A stretch of 64,000 nt of DNA from Adiantum capillus-veneris (lineage: Eukaryota; Streptophyta; Polypodiopsida; Polypodiales; Pteridaceae): the NCBI GenBank assembly GCA_014529385.2, contig CM043943.1, positions 151,313,092-151,377,091 of the forward strand, written 5' to 3'. Below, piece by piece: positions 11,472 through 22,845 of this stretch (the first letter of the stretch is position 1; each line of letters begins with the position of its first letter). The notes beneath the pieces were generated by a model. That model ran no database searches, was not told the origin of the DNA, and was given only the letters and a program-made list of their open reading frames with translations. Both the position numbers and the translations under genes were made by a program.

Positions 11472-12081
11472 CCCTAAGACCATGCCATTGGTGGGCATGA
11501 TTCCGAGAGGATCACCACCAATGGTGGATTTAGCATTGCAAGTGTAGGGTTGATGGTGCAAAAGTTTAGGCTATACAACACAGAGGGAATTATTTTTTAA
11601 AATCTTTTTTATAACTTATTTGCAATGAGAGAGACGGAGTTGTTAAGTGAGTTTTATCAGTTTGTCCTAGGAACGTTCTCAAACAAACCCTTTGCTCTTA
11701 GTTGTTGCCAAAGCACCCTCAAAATCCAAGTACCTAGCATTGTTTCTATGTGGGTTTAAGGCATTTGAATGTTATGACTATATTATTTACATGTGTGTTG
11801 TCTTGTCACCTCATACTGGAGAGGCAACTTGGTCATTATAATGTCCTAATGAAAGAACAAAGGGAGAGGAAGCCAAATAACTGGTGCTAAAGCTGCTCTC
11901 CTACCTAAAGGAAAACGATGATACTTATGATACACAGAGAACAAAGGGCATCTCACCTACCTACTCCCCTACTTTGCTTCATGAACAGAATTTATATGAG
12001 CTACATGATACATCAAGCTGTTATTGATGATCTATCATAGCTAGTTGCATCATCAAATGATCTCACACTGCTAGTTGCATG

Positions 12082-13245
12082 TGACGTGACATGAGAAAGC
12101 AAAAATAGATTGATAAACAAAAAATATAGAGTATGTATAATAGATAGATAAAATAGAGAATTTGTATGGATCTAAAATAATGATTATAGGAAGAGCATAG
12201 TTCGTTTCATAACCTCCTAACCACCTCCGAGCTATCTCACTCTCAATTACAATCTCAATCTTGTGCACAATCTCAGATCCAATCACAATCACAATCACAC
12301 TCTCAATTTTAATCACTCTCAATCACAATCACAATCACACTCGCAATCTCAATCACAATCTCAATCTCTGGATGACAAACAGAGAGGTGATCATAATATG
12401 GGTCGCAAACACAATCACAATTTCAATCTCATGACACCTTGCAGAGGTTTCGTTTGACTTTGTTGAGTGGATATCGCATTTGTTTCTTTGACGCCCATAA
12501 AATAACCAAAACAACACACTCGTGCGACCAACTCAATACAATAATCAAATTAAAAAACATAGTTTTACACTATCATAAAGGAGTACAATTGTAAACAAAT
12601 AATTCAACATATATTTAGATGTCTAAACGAAAAACCTCTAAGGGAAACACTTCCAACACATAATTTGAGTCGATAAAAAATATCGAGAAAATAAATCAAG
12701 GGTTGACGTTGTCTCTGCATGGCCATCTCTAAGGACTATTTTGCTAAAATGCGTTTAATTTTACTAATTGACTCAATGGTAGACCCAATTTTATTTTTTT
12801 TAACATACTCAAAACTTAGTTGAAAAATCCCTCAATAGGTATGTAATGAGCCTCTCGCACTTCTATGTTGCTTATAAAAAGATTGACAACATTTATTACT
12901 TGCCCAAGTTAAGTAGTAAATTACAATTTTATGCAAAAAAGGGTTTTTTTTTTGTTTTTGTTTTTGTTTTTAACAATTTTTAACTCAAATATAACTCTTA
13001 GAGTCTTAAACACATCCTAACAAGATGCTCAAGAAGTTTCACGAAGTTTTTAAGTCATATGCAAAAGTTATGCTTATAATACTAGAATAGAGACACGAGC
13101 CACTTTTGTGGCCCATTACAAAACTAGTATAACAATGACTACGTTTTTAAGGTCTCAACTTTACTGTCTATAACAAAACTATCTTTTATTCCTAATCATT
13201 AGTAAACACATCTTTAGCGTATTAGTTTAAAAAGAAGAGAATATA
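12082..13245 (-). repeat. LTR-like end (copy A) of an old gypsy element
   Basis: 12082-12587 aligns with 23926-24392, both starting TGACGTGACA and ending GGAGTACA. 13140-13245 aligns with about 24764-24870. The middles (12588-13140 and 24393-24764) do not obviously match. The stretch 12243-12365 is a CAATCA/CAATCT low-complexity array. The younger gypsy element at 13246 is inserted close to this repeat's end. Its role as the 3' LTR of the element whose gag-protease remnant lies at 22846-23925 is inferred; I found no matching target duplication. Confidence 0.6.
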
Positions 13246-15156
13246 TGTGAGCTCCCCAACCCGCCTATACCAAGATCGGGATGGGATCCTTGACTGGTCT
13301 CTAGGTCTGATAAAAAATCAGATTCTCTAAACAAGAAAAATCCAAGGAATAGACATTTACCATTGACAATGGCTTGGGTCTATAGCCTTAGAAGAAGACA
13401 TAGTCCTTTCTCGCAGCGAAAATGGGACAACGTATTAAAAATCCAAAAAACTATTTCGGCCCTATAACTGCCACAATTGGGTTAAGGTATCCTCAACCAA
13501 CGTTTTCCCCCCCCTAATAGATGTGAGGGCACAGCACGCTGGTGGACTCCTCTTCCAAGTGAAGAAGTTTTCTAAACGTATTAGTGCACAGGGATGGATA
13601 GTTACCTGACTAATCAGGTCCACCCGTCCATGATTGACAACCTTAGTCAATCCCCACTTACCACCCCGCACTCACACATGATTTATTTGTTATTTAATTA
13701 CTACCACGTTCTTATCACAATTAAAACAATGATTTCTTTTATCCTCCATAACTAGATTTCATTAAAGCAGCCCTTGAAAACAGTATTGAAAACATTCTTT
13801 TTGCAAACAGACATCTTTGAACTTAAGACAGGGTATTGTCAATCAAAACATTATCCATAATAACCATGACCAGTACTCTTCTTGTCTCAAGATCACCTAA
13901 GGGTGAAAAAACGGCACCCATTCCTTATTCACAATCCGGAGTGGATAAACCCCCACCCAAGGTTCCGGGTGCCCATACACCAAACCAATTGCCATACAAC
14001 CGGGCGGCTCCCCTAGGATAAAAAACGGTATCCTTACTTATGTAGAAACATCAAGACATGACACGGAGTAGAAACTCAACGTTCATGGGGGTAACCGACT
14101 TATCCGTGGCTGGAAAGCCATCATTATTCATCAAAATATATCAAGGAGCCGGAGGTGTCTTGAAACAAGCTGTCTTAAGGACGATCAATCATATCTTTCT
14201 TAATTCAACCAGTTTTAACCCAAACAATTCTTTCCTACTTTATAAACAAATGCACGTTGGTTTCTTGAAAGTTACCTTTCGTTTTTGACCAACTATTTCT
14301 TTTCTGATTCTTATTCACTCCTTACGTATGCAATGTTAACTTATAAAAGAACTTAAACTATTTTAAGACTTAATTGAATAATGGGAAACCCACCTGAGAC
14401 TTATCGGCCATCTGCTGTGCTGCGCTGGCGCCTCAAGGCTCTCCTCCGTAGGCCTACTACTAGGCCCAGCTTCATCATCGTGTGACGCTCTAGTTCTTTT
14501 TAGAGTTCTGCCCTCATCATCAGATGTAGGATTGGGTCGGGTCCTTTTAGGTACCATAACTTCTTATCCATTTAATTAACCAACTAGAGCTTGATCTCTA
14601 GTGATTTCTGCGTAGCGGTCTCTCTAGATGAGAGAGAGTGTGCCAAGGCTCCGAGTTTGTCTGAAATTGTGAAGCAAGGGTCATATTTATAGGTTTCTAT
14701 GCACTCACAGGCAGTAACTTGCATCCCAAGCAGCCCTCCAGCTCCAAAAACGCCCCCTGCTGCTAAATCTAGTCTAGGAAAGTTCATCATTACCCCACAC
14801 AGCCCCCCAAATACACAGAATCGATTTTGACTATTTTCACAGATTTTTAATGATGATAATTGGAAATATCATTAAATTCTAGAACCTTAAGATAAGAAAG
14901 TCTTTGTTAATAATAATTACTCAAACCATCCAATTTTACTTAACTAATTGAATTCCTAATGTAACTTTTCAGAGCCGGTAACTTTCTTAGATTTTATCGG
15001 AATTCTGTTCTGAAAATTTCTAGCCCGGGGTTTGCTGTGTCCAAAAATACCAATATCTGCCACTGTCGGACAATTCTACATTGCTTTTTCAATAATCGTA
15101 TCAGTTTGATTAGGCTTTATACAATCTTTAAGGTTTCAGGGACTGGAAACCTTACA
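13246..15156 (-). repeat. 3' LTR of the chromovirus-type element
   Basis: On the minus strand it begins TGTAAGGTTTCC (15156) and ends GAGCTCACA (13246), with TG...CA ends. It is highly similar to 20912-22840 with small indels. The short ORFs inside (for example 14363-14557 minus, with a partner at 21999-22223) recur only because both LTRs share them. Confidence 0.88.
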
Positions 15157-15157
15157 A

Positions 15158-15280
15158 TCATCCCAACTTAAGAATTTGAGATGCCCTCATCTCAACCAAA
15201 ATTGGGAAAATCTTTGAGAAGAGAAATTCATCCTCCCGGGCATCTTCGAAGGGATAACCTTTCCATTTTACCAAATGTTA
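15158..15280 (-). pseudogene. integrase C-terminal chromodomain-like tail of the gypsy element
   Basis: The minus strand reads LVKWKGYPFEDAREDEF, then about 20 further residues ending ASQILKLG and a stop at 15158-15160, immediately before the LTR. The KWKGYP motif is the hallmark of the chromodomain at the integrase C terminus of plant chromoviruses. Nothing upstream (15300-16700) keeps a readable integrase frame, so this is a remnant. The stretch just after the stop (AAGTTGGGATGAT) is in the right place for the polypurine tract. Confidence 0.72.
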
Positions 15281-16724
15281 CTGATTACTCTAAGAGTTCT
15301 TTCTAGTTCCTGGTTGGAGTTACTTGCTAGTCAATTTTTCCTCAAGAAACTCTTAGTGTTGAGCCCATCTTAAAAACCTTTACAAACCATTTGTATCATC
15401 TCAAAAACAAGGTTAAATCAATTCCATAAAAGATCCATATATTCACCTTGTCAACATGAACGTGCTCGGTCTAACTGACCATTCAGAGCAATCAACGTTC
15501 GACAAGTATCATGTATTTCAGCTTTGCCAATCTGAACGCGCTCGACGTGTTCTGACCATTCTGAACAATCTGCGTTCGGCACAAGCTTCCACCATTGCAC
15601 CAGAGGTACCCCCTTTGTGCTCTAACCTGGTTGACCAACAATATGTAAAGGGTTTTAAGAAGTATCATACCAAGAGTTCTTTTCGGCTTCCTGTTAGTCT
15701 CGTACCTTAATACTTTCATATCTAGGTCATTTTCCAAGGAAGGCTATCGTGTGCACAAAGAATGTGAGTTGGTTTCTTGATAACTATCTCATTCTCAAGA
15801 TTCAAATTCTTTTCATACTATCGAGAACCTCTATCTCCTTTGCTAGATCAACCCTTGATTTCTTGATTGAATACTAACTTAACTTTAGATTCCTTAAGTA
15901 ATTTGGGAAAGAAAATAATGTATACCATTATATAAGTAACTCAAAGTTTTACATTATCGACTTATAGTGGTTTACAAAACTGCCTATTATTGTTGAGCTC
16001 TAGGACTACTAACTGTAGCCAAAGCAAGTGGCTCTTTCATCTTCCTCATTCATAAGGCTGGTTCACCCATGATTGCATAAGCTCTTGCTCCTCTTGCTCT
16101 TCCTACTATGTACAAGGGTGACGACAATCCTATACTAGAATCTTGTGGACTTTGGGTGGATCACATATAGGATCAAAATATACAACATCTTTTGCTCCAT
16201 TAAAACTAGGGCCTACACCTATGGGCCTAATTCTACCTGGGTACATTACTTTAGACACCTGATCAAACACCCACTGATTTGTGATACTTGGACATCATCT
16301 ATTACAAGGGTTTCCTCTGGATTCTCCGTTTCCAATGAAAAAGTATACTTCAATCACTTGAAGATCGTCGGCCCATTTGAGTCTCTTCATATTTAGTTCT
16401 AAACCTTCTAACTCTCCCGCATCAATGAAGAAAATTCCACCAGATCTTGACCAGCTGGTCCTCCAAGTGGAAGAAGAAAATCTCTTATCTAGCCATTTTA
16501 TCACGCTTTTTCGCATTGAATAGTGTTGGGATAGGCAAGCTCTCATAAACCTAGTGTTAAAATCCATGGATTTACAGTAGGCATGATGGAAATCTTCCTG
16601 CAAAGATGGGGATAATTCTCTCTCTTTCTTTCTCTCCCTCTTTTCAATTAAATACGTCTTTAATTTGAATTTGTCAGAGATCACTTATTTAAACCTAATA
16701 CCTTAAACTTTTCTCTAGGTCCAA
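15281..16724 (-). other. decayed gypsy interior, no readable domain
   Basis: Between the chromodomain tail and the copia leader I find only short ORFs. An imperfect direct repeat is visible (about 15459-15509 and 15535-15587, both with GACCATTC and CGTTCG cores). The region is probably degraded gypsy pol or untranslated sequence, by position. Confidence 0.5.
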
Positions 16725-17194
16725 TGTTGGGGTATAAAGCCCAATGTGGTCGTCCAGGTAAGTGGGCGGGCCGCCAGGTATGTACACATATTCTTTTGTT
16801 AAAACCTAATAAGAAATCACTATGCTCTACACATTACAGTAGAGCGAGTTCACCATATCGACCACCGTTCGGCTTCGACAAAGTTCTGCGCAGGCCATTT
16901 TCGATTACGTGGTCTCGGCGGGTGCAGATCCGACTCTGCAAATTTGGGGTTTCGGCCTACGACTGCAAGTGCTGAGGATATCTGCACTTTCAGAGTGCTG
17001 ATTTGTGGCTGTCTACACAACGAAGGACGGCTCACAATTCTTGGAGGCGTGTCACATACGACACGGGCACACCTACACACAGACTGTAGGCGACATCCAC
17101 TAGTTCATCAGGTTGATATTGGTTCAGAGGTCAGTTTAAAGGGAAAAATCTGCCGAATTTTTCCTAGGAAAGTAAACTACTGTGAAGCGTAGTT
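16725..17194 (+). other. possible 5' LTR and leader of the embedded copia element
   Basis: Starts TGTTGGGGTATAAAG, an LTR-like start. A degenerate primer-site-like string (TTGGTTCAGAGG, about 17120-17131) precedes the polyprotein ATG at 17195. No second LTR copy is present, so the boundary cannot be tested within the window. Confidence 0.4.
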
Positions 17195-20100
17195 ATGGCT
17201 GGATCACAGGACACTGCTCTTTACAATATCAAGAAGCTGGATGGAACCAATTTCCCATTGTGGAAGAAGGAGATTTGGCACGTGTTGGTACAAAAGAAGC
17301 AGATAAAACCTATAAAGCTTAAGGGGATAAAACCAGAAGATATGGGCGAAGATGAATGGAGCGAAATGGATGAATTGGCACTTTCTACCATTATGCTGAC
17401 TTTGGCAGAAAGCGTTTACTTCAATGTAGCAGACGAGATGTCGGTTTATGAAGCATGGACAAAGCTGAGTGATCTTTATGAGAAGCAGAGTGTAGCTTCA
17501 CAGGTATACTGGCTTAAGAAGCTTGTTGACTTGAAGATGAAAGAAGGGACACCTATGTCCAATCATCTAAATGAATTCAACACCATCTACAGTCAGTTGT
17601 CAACTCAAGGTGTCAAGTTTGATGAACCTGTTAGAGCTATGTTCCTATTGATCACATTACCGGAAAGTTGGGACACTTTTCGCACAACTTTGAGTAATTT
17701 TGCACCTCTAGATGGTTTGACCATAGCAGGTGTAGAAGGCAATCTGCTTATTGAAGAAACCAACAGAAAGACAATGGACAAAGGCAAAGGAACAGCCTTA
17801 GTTGTCAGGGGAAGGACCAAAGAAAAGGACAAAGGTGGAAGGAGGAATCAGTCTCGTAGCAAGTCCCGCAGTGCGAAAGGCAAGAGTGACATAGAATGCT
17901 ACCATTGTGGCAAGAAGGGTCACATGAAAAGAGACTGCAGAGAATGGAAAGCAGAAAAAGGCAAAGAGAAAGCAGAAGACCATGGTGAGAAGAACAAGTC
18001 CTCAGTGAAGATTCAAGAAATAAATGTGACAAACACTGTTGCAGAGGATGACAGTCTAGTGTCAGGAGACATCTACTTCTTGAAGAATACAATGGACTCA
18101 GCTCTTCTTACAACATCTGATGGAAATGCACTGAGTGACTGGATTATAGACTCAGGGGCATCACTTCATGTGTCTCCAAACAAGGAGTGGTTTACCTCTT
18201 ATGTGACCACTAAAGATCATGTTCGGCTAGGCAATGGGCAGACATGTGAGATCTTAGGTGTTGGAGATGTTCAATTGAAGTTTCAGAATGGCTCTTCTTT
18301 CACGCTGAAGAATGTGAGACATGTTCCCGCAATTACAAAGAGCTTGATCAGCACAGGTTTACTTGATGATGCTAGCTACGTCACCACTTTTGGACAGAAC
18401 ATGTGGAAGATATCCAAGGGTTCTATGACAGTAGCACATGGAGTAAAGTCTGGAAGAATTTACATGATTTATGTATCAAATGTCTCTAAAAATGTAATCA
18501 ATGTAACCGAGCAGCCGAACGTTTCTCTGTGGCATAGCCAGTTAGGACATATGTCCAAGAAGGGAATGGAAATCTTGTCTCGTTCTGGTTATTTGCCTGG
18601 ATTGTCATTTAATGATTTTGAATTCTGTGAACATTGTCTGTATGGTAAGAAAACACAGCAGCCACATAAGCATAGAAGCAATAGAAGAGATACACAGTTG
18701 GCACTTGTTCATAGTGATTTGTGTCGACCTATGCCTAACCTATCTCTAGGGGGAGCTTCTTACTTTATGACATTTATAGATGATTACTCGAGGAAAGTAT
18801 GGGTTTACTTTCTCAAGCACAAGGATGAAGCGTTTAGTGTTTTCAAAACGTTTGTGACACTTGTGGAGAATCAGAGTGGCAAGAAGCTTAAATGCTTATG
18901 CACTGACAATGGTGGAGAGTATGTTTCAAAGGCCTTTCAGGACTTTTGTGAGTCAAAAGGTATAAAACGTGAACTTACTGCTCCTTACAATCCTCCTCAA
19001 AATGGTGTTGCTGAGAGGATGAATAGGACCATACAAGAGAAGGTCACAAGTATATTGTCTAATGCACAACTGCCAAATGGGTTTTGGGATGAAGCTGTAT
19101 CAACAACTGTCCATCTTATAAATAGATCTCCTAGCAAGGTTTTGCGGAAGGATTCAGTGGCAGAGATGGTATGGTCAAGCAAAATGCCCTCATACAAGCA
19201 TCTCAGAGTCTTTGGCTGTGAGGCATATACTCATGTTGCAAAGGAATTTAGGAACAAACTTGAGCCAAAGAGTAGAAAGTGCATCTTTCTAGGCTATGGT
19301 AATTCTGGTGAGATGGGGTACAGACTTTGGGATCCCGAATCCAGAAAGGTTATCCGCAGCAATGATGTTCACTTTAATGAAGCCAAATATCATTCTAAAC
19401 CAGAGAGGGTTGAGGAGATTAGAAGAGTTGTCTTCCAAGAAGATGGACCTACATGTGCAAGACAAAATGTCAGGGCTCAAGAGGAGCAAGGACAGGATAG
19501 AGTGGAACCACATGTTGTGGCTCAGCCACCTATTTTGCATAAATCGGGACGGATCTCACGACCTCCTGATCGGTTTGTTCCATCTATGAACTATGTCATG
19601 TTGGCTGATTGCAATGAGCCTTCATGTTACAAGGAAGCAGTGCAAATGAAGGACTCTGGTAATTGGCAATTGACCATGCAGTCAGAGATGACAGATCTGC
19701 ATAAAAACCAGACATGGAAGCTAGTTAAATTACCACAGAGCAAAAAGGCTCTACCTTGTAAATGGGTTTACAGGTATAAGATCGCCACTCATGATAGTCA
19801 GCCAAAGTACAAAGCAAGGATTGTTTCCAAGGGCTTTAAGCAAGAACAAGGCATTGACTTTGATGAAGTCTTCTCTCCGGTGGTCAAGATGACTACATTG
19901 AGATGCTTTCTTGCATTGGTTGCCATATTAGATTTGGTGTTGCACCAAATGGATGTCAAGACAGCGTTCTTGCATGGTGATTTAGATGTGGAAATTTACA
20001 TGCAGCAGCCAGAAGGGTTTGTTGAGAAAGGCAAGGAAGATTTGGTATGCCAGTTGTTGAAGAGTCTTTATGGCTTAAAACAATCATCGAGGGCATGGTA

Positions 20101-20959
20101 CCATAAGTTTCACAAGTTTATGCTTTCTCAAGGCTACAAACGTAGTGAGTTCGATCACTGTCTATATACAAAGAAGGCTAAGGATGGAAGTTGGCTGATC
20201 CTTATTTTGTATGTGGATGACATGTTGATTGCTGGCAAGCACTTGGAAGAAATTTCAGCTTTGAAGTCAAAGATGGAAAAATCGTTTGACATGAAAGACA
20301 TGGGTGAGGCAAGTCATATACTTGGTATGCGCATTGAGAGAGACAGATCAAAGAAGTTGATTTGGTTATCTCAAACAGAGTATATTGACAAGGTTTTGCA
20401 ACGTTTCAATATGGAGAAGGGAAAGGCATTGAGTGTTCCATTGCCACCATATGTGAAACTTAGCAAACAAGATTGTCCTGTGTATGAGGAAGAACAAGCT
20501 GAAATGGATAAGATTCTATATGCGTCTGCAGTGGGTAGTTTGATGTATGCAATGATTGCTACTCGCCCAGACATTGCATTTGCAGTGGGAGTAGTAAGTC
20601 GATACATGTCAAACCCAGGCAAGAAACATTGGGAGGCAGTGAAAGGAATATTGAGATACCTGAAAGCTACAAAGAGTATGGGTATATGCTATGGGAGTCA
20701 GGAGCTAAGTGTAAAGGGTTTCACAAACTCAAATTATGCAGGTGACTTAGACAACCGAAGGTCTACGTCAGGGTATGTCTTTACATTGGCTGGTGGAGCA
20801 GTATCATGGCGTTCTAGATTACAAGATTGTGTTACTCAGTCTACTACAAAGGCTGAATATGTTGCAGTATCAGAGGCATGCAAAGAATTTCACACACGCT
20901 CTGATACCACTTGTGAGATCCCGAACCTGCCTATACCAAGATCGGGATGGGATCCTTGA
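17195..20959 (+). CDS. Ty1/copia gag-pol polyprotein (Tork/Tnt1-like), 3' truncated
   Basis: Open frame of 1254 codons encoding capsid, protease, integrase, reverse transcriptase and part of RNase H, for copying and inserting element cDNA. Gag has the N-terminal LDGTNFPLWKKEI motif and a CCHC knuckle CYHCGKKGHMKRDC (about 235-248). Protease has IDSGASLHVSP (about 319). Integrase has HSDLC, DDYSRKVWVYF, CTDNGGEY and NGVAERMNRT (about 507-610). RT has the YVDDMLIAG box (about 1004). RNase H stops after TKAEYVAVSEACKE (about codon 1231). The remaining 23 codons are read through antisense gypsy leader and LTR, and contain the reverse complement of its primer site. RNase H also has FTNSNYAGDLD where the family has SD(A/S)DW/Y, suggesting loss of catalytic aspartates. 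No 3' LTR follows, so the element is dead in cis. Confidence 0.9.
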   Translation: MAGSQDTALYNIKKLDGTNFPLWKKEIWHVLVQKKQIKPIKLKGIKPEDMGEDEWSEMDELALSTIMLTLAESVYFNVADEMSVYEAWTKLSDLYEKQSVASQVYWLKKLVDLKMKEGTPMSNHLNEFNTIYSQLSTQGVKFDEPVRAMFLLITLPESWDTFRTTLSNFAPLDGLTIAGVEGNLLIEETNRKTMDKGKGTALVVRGRTKEKDKGGRRNQSRSKSRSAKGKSDIECYHCGKKGHMKRDCREWKAEKGKEKAEDHGEKNKSSVKIQEINVTNTVAEDDSLVSGDIYFLKNTMDSALLTTSDGNALSDWIIDSGASLHVSPNKEWFTSYVTTKDHVRLGNGQTCEILGVGDVQLKFQNGSSFTLKNVRHVPAITKSLISTGLLDDASYVTTFGQNMWKISKGSMTVAHGVKSGRIYMIYVSNVSKNVINVTEQPNVSLWHSQLGHMSKKGMEILSRSGYLPGLSFNDFEFCEHCLYGKKTQQPHKHRSNRRDTQLALVHSDLCRPMPNLSLGGASYFMTFIDDYSRKVWVYFLKHKDEAFSVFKTFVTLVENQSGKKLKCLCTDNGGEYVSKAFQDFCESKGIKRELTAPYNPPQNGVAERMNRTIQEKVTSILSNAQLPNGFWDEAVSTTVHLINRSPSKVLRKDSVAEMVWSSKMPSYKHLRVFGCEAYTHVAKEFRNKLEPKSRKCIFLGYGNSGEMGYRLWDPESRKVIRSNDVHFNEAKYHSKPERVEEIRRVVFQEDGPTCARQNVRAQEEQGQDRVEPHVVAQPPILHKSGRISRPPDRFVPSMNYVMLADCNEPSCYKEAVQMKDSGNWQLTMQSEMTDLHKNQTWKLVKLPQSKKALPCKWVYRYKIATHDSQPKYKARIVSKGFKQEQGIDFDEVFSPVVKMTTLRCFLALVAILDLVLHQMDVKTAFLHGDLDVEIYMQQPEGFVEKGKEDLVCQLLKSLYGLKQSSRAWYHKFHKFMLSQGYKRSEFDHCLYTKKAKDGSWLILILYVDDMLIAGKHLEEISALKSKMEKSFDMKDMGEASHILGMRIERDRSKKLIWLSQTEYIDKVLQRFNMEKGKALSVPLPPYVKLSKQDCPVYEEEQAEMDKILYASAVGSLMYAMIATRPDIAFAVGVVSRYMSNPGKKHWEAVKGILRYLKATKSMGICYGSQELSVKGFTNSNYAGDLDNRRSTSGYVFTLAGGAVSWRSRLQDCVTQSTTKAEYVAVSEACKEFHTRSDTTCEIPNLPIPRSGWDP
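20898..20909 (-). other. primer binding site, initiator Met tRNA type
   Basis: The minus strand reads TGGTATCAGAGC two bases after the LTR end at 20912. It shows that the surrounding gypsy element runs on the minus strand even though the adjoining copia frame runs on the plus strand. Confidence 0.88.
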
Positions 20960-22840
20960 TAGGTCTCTAGGTCTGATAAAAAATCAGATTCTCTAAACAA
21001 GAAAAATCCAAGGAATAGACCTTTACCATTGACAATGGCTTGGGTCTATAGCCTTAGAAGAAGACCTAGTCCTGTCTCGCAGCGGAAACGGGACAACGTA
21101 TTAAAAGTCCAAAAAACCATTTCGGCCCTATAACTACCACAATTTGGCTAAGGTATCCTCAACCAACGCTTTTTTTCCCCTAACAGATGTGAGGGCACAG
21201 CCGTTGGTGGACTCCTCTTCCAAGTGAAGAAGTTTTCTAAACGTTTTAGTGCGCAGGGATGGATAGTTACCTGACTAATCAGGTCCACCCGTCCATGATT
21301 GACAACCTTAGTCAATCCCCACTTACCACCCCGCACTCACACATGATTCATTTGTTATTTAATTACTACCACATTCTTATCACAATTAAAACAATGATTT
21401 ATTTTATCCTTCATAACCAGATTTCATTAAAGCAGCCCTTGAAAACAGTATTGAAAACAGTCTTTTTGCAAACAGACATCTTTAAACTTAAGACAGGGTA
21501 CTGTCAATCAAAACATTATAATAACCATGACCAGTACTCTTCTTGTCTCAAGATCACCTAAGGGTGAAAAAACGGCACCCATTCCTTATTCACAATCCGG
21601 AGTGGATAAACCCCCACCCAAGGTTCCGGGTGCCCATACACCAAACCACTTGCCCATACAATCGAGCGGCTCCCCTAGGATAAAAAACGGTATTCTAACT
21701 TATGTAGAAACATCAAGACATGACACGGAGTAGAAACTCAACGTTCATGGGGTAACCAACTTATCTGTGGGCTGGAAAGCCATCATTATTCATCAAAATA
21801 TATCAAGGAGTCGGAGGTGTCTTGGAGACAAGCTATCTTAAGGACGATCAATCATATCTTTCCTAATTCAACCAATTTTAACCCAAACAATTCTTTCCTA
21901 CTTTATAAACAAATGCACGTTGGTTTCTTGGAAGTTACCTTTTGTTTTTGACCAACTATTCCTTTTCTGATTCTTACTCACTCCTTACGTCTGCAATGTT
22001 AACTTATAAAAGAACTTAAACTATTTAAAGACTTAATTGAATAATGGGAAACCCACCTGAGACTGATCGGCCATCTGCTCTGCTGTTGCACTGACGCCTG
22101 AAGACTCTCCTCCATAGGCCTACTACTAGGTCCATCTTCATCATCGTGTGATGCTCTAGTTCTTTTTAGAGTTCTGCCCTCATCATCAGATGTAGGATTG
22201 GCTTGGGTCCTTTTAGGTACCATAACTTCTTATTCGTTTAATTAACCAACTAGAGCTTGATCTCTAGTGATTTCTGCGTAGTGGTCTCTCTAGATGAGAG
22301 AGAGTACGCCAAGGCTTCGAGTCTGTCTGAAATTGTGAAACAAGGGTCATATTTATAGGTTTCTGGGCAGTCACAGGCTGGAAAATGGCAGTAACTTGCA
22401 TCCCAAGCAGCCCTCCAGCTCCAAAAACTCCCCCTGCTACTAAATCTAGTCTGGGAAAGTTCATCATTACCCCACACAGGCCCCCAGATACACAAAATCA
22501 ATTTTGACTATTTTCACTGATTTTTAATGATGAAAATTTGGAAATATCAGTAAATTCTAGAGCCTTAGCATAAGAAAGTCTTTGTTAATAATAATTACTC
22601 AAACCATCCAATTTACTTAACTAATTGAATTCCTAGTGTAACTTTTCAGAGCCCGTAACTTTCCCAGATTTTATCGGAATTCTGTTCTGAAATTTCTAGC
22701 CCGGGGTTTGCTGTGCTTAAAATTCCAAAAATACCAATATTTGCCATTGTCGGACAATTCTACATTGATTTTTCAATAATCATTGTAGTTTGATTAAGCT
22801 TTATACAATCTTTAAGGTTTCAGGGACTGGAAACCTTACA
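20912..22840 (-). repeat. 5' LTR of the chromovirus-type element
   Basis: Same LTR as 13246-15156. Terminal CA at 20912 adjoins the primer site, and the outer end at 22840 is followed by the ATATA target duplication. Confidence 0.88.
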
Positions 22841-22845
22841 ATATA

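Larger units (their letters stand above)
9554..12081. other. gene-free region downstream of PRMT3
   Basis: About 2.5 kb with no conserved coding frame on either strand. The first few hundred bases probably include the PRMT3 3' untranslated region. It contains two adjacent perfect hairpins (9702-9769), a poly(T) run near 10100, and a CT microsatellite (11436-11469). Short ORFs (for example 10485-10735 on both strands) resemble no family I know and look like chance. Confidence 0.6.
13246..22840 (-). mobile_element. chromovirus-type Ty3/gypsy element, interior largely replaced by copia sequence
   Basis: Two LTRs of about 1.9 kb in direct orientation (13246-15156, 20912-22840) are flanked by identical 5-bp duplications ATATA (13241-13245, 22841-22845), proving one insertion event. 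Minus-strand orientation follows from the primer site at 20898-20909 next to the high-coordinate LTR and from a chromodomain-like integrase tail next to the other. Gag, protease, RT, RNase H and most of integrase are absent. In their place is a plus-strand copia polyprotein. The element cannot be autonomous. Confidence 0.87.

Noticed and set aside
12071-12457. Ser-Gln/His-Asn repeat ORFs
   Set aside because: Low-complexity CAATCA/CAATCT array within the LTR-like repeat; the same array recurs near 24083.
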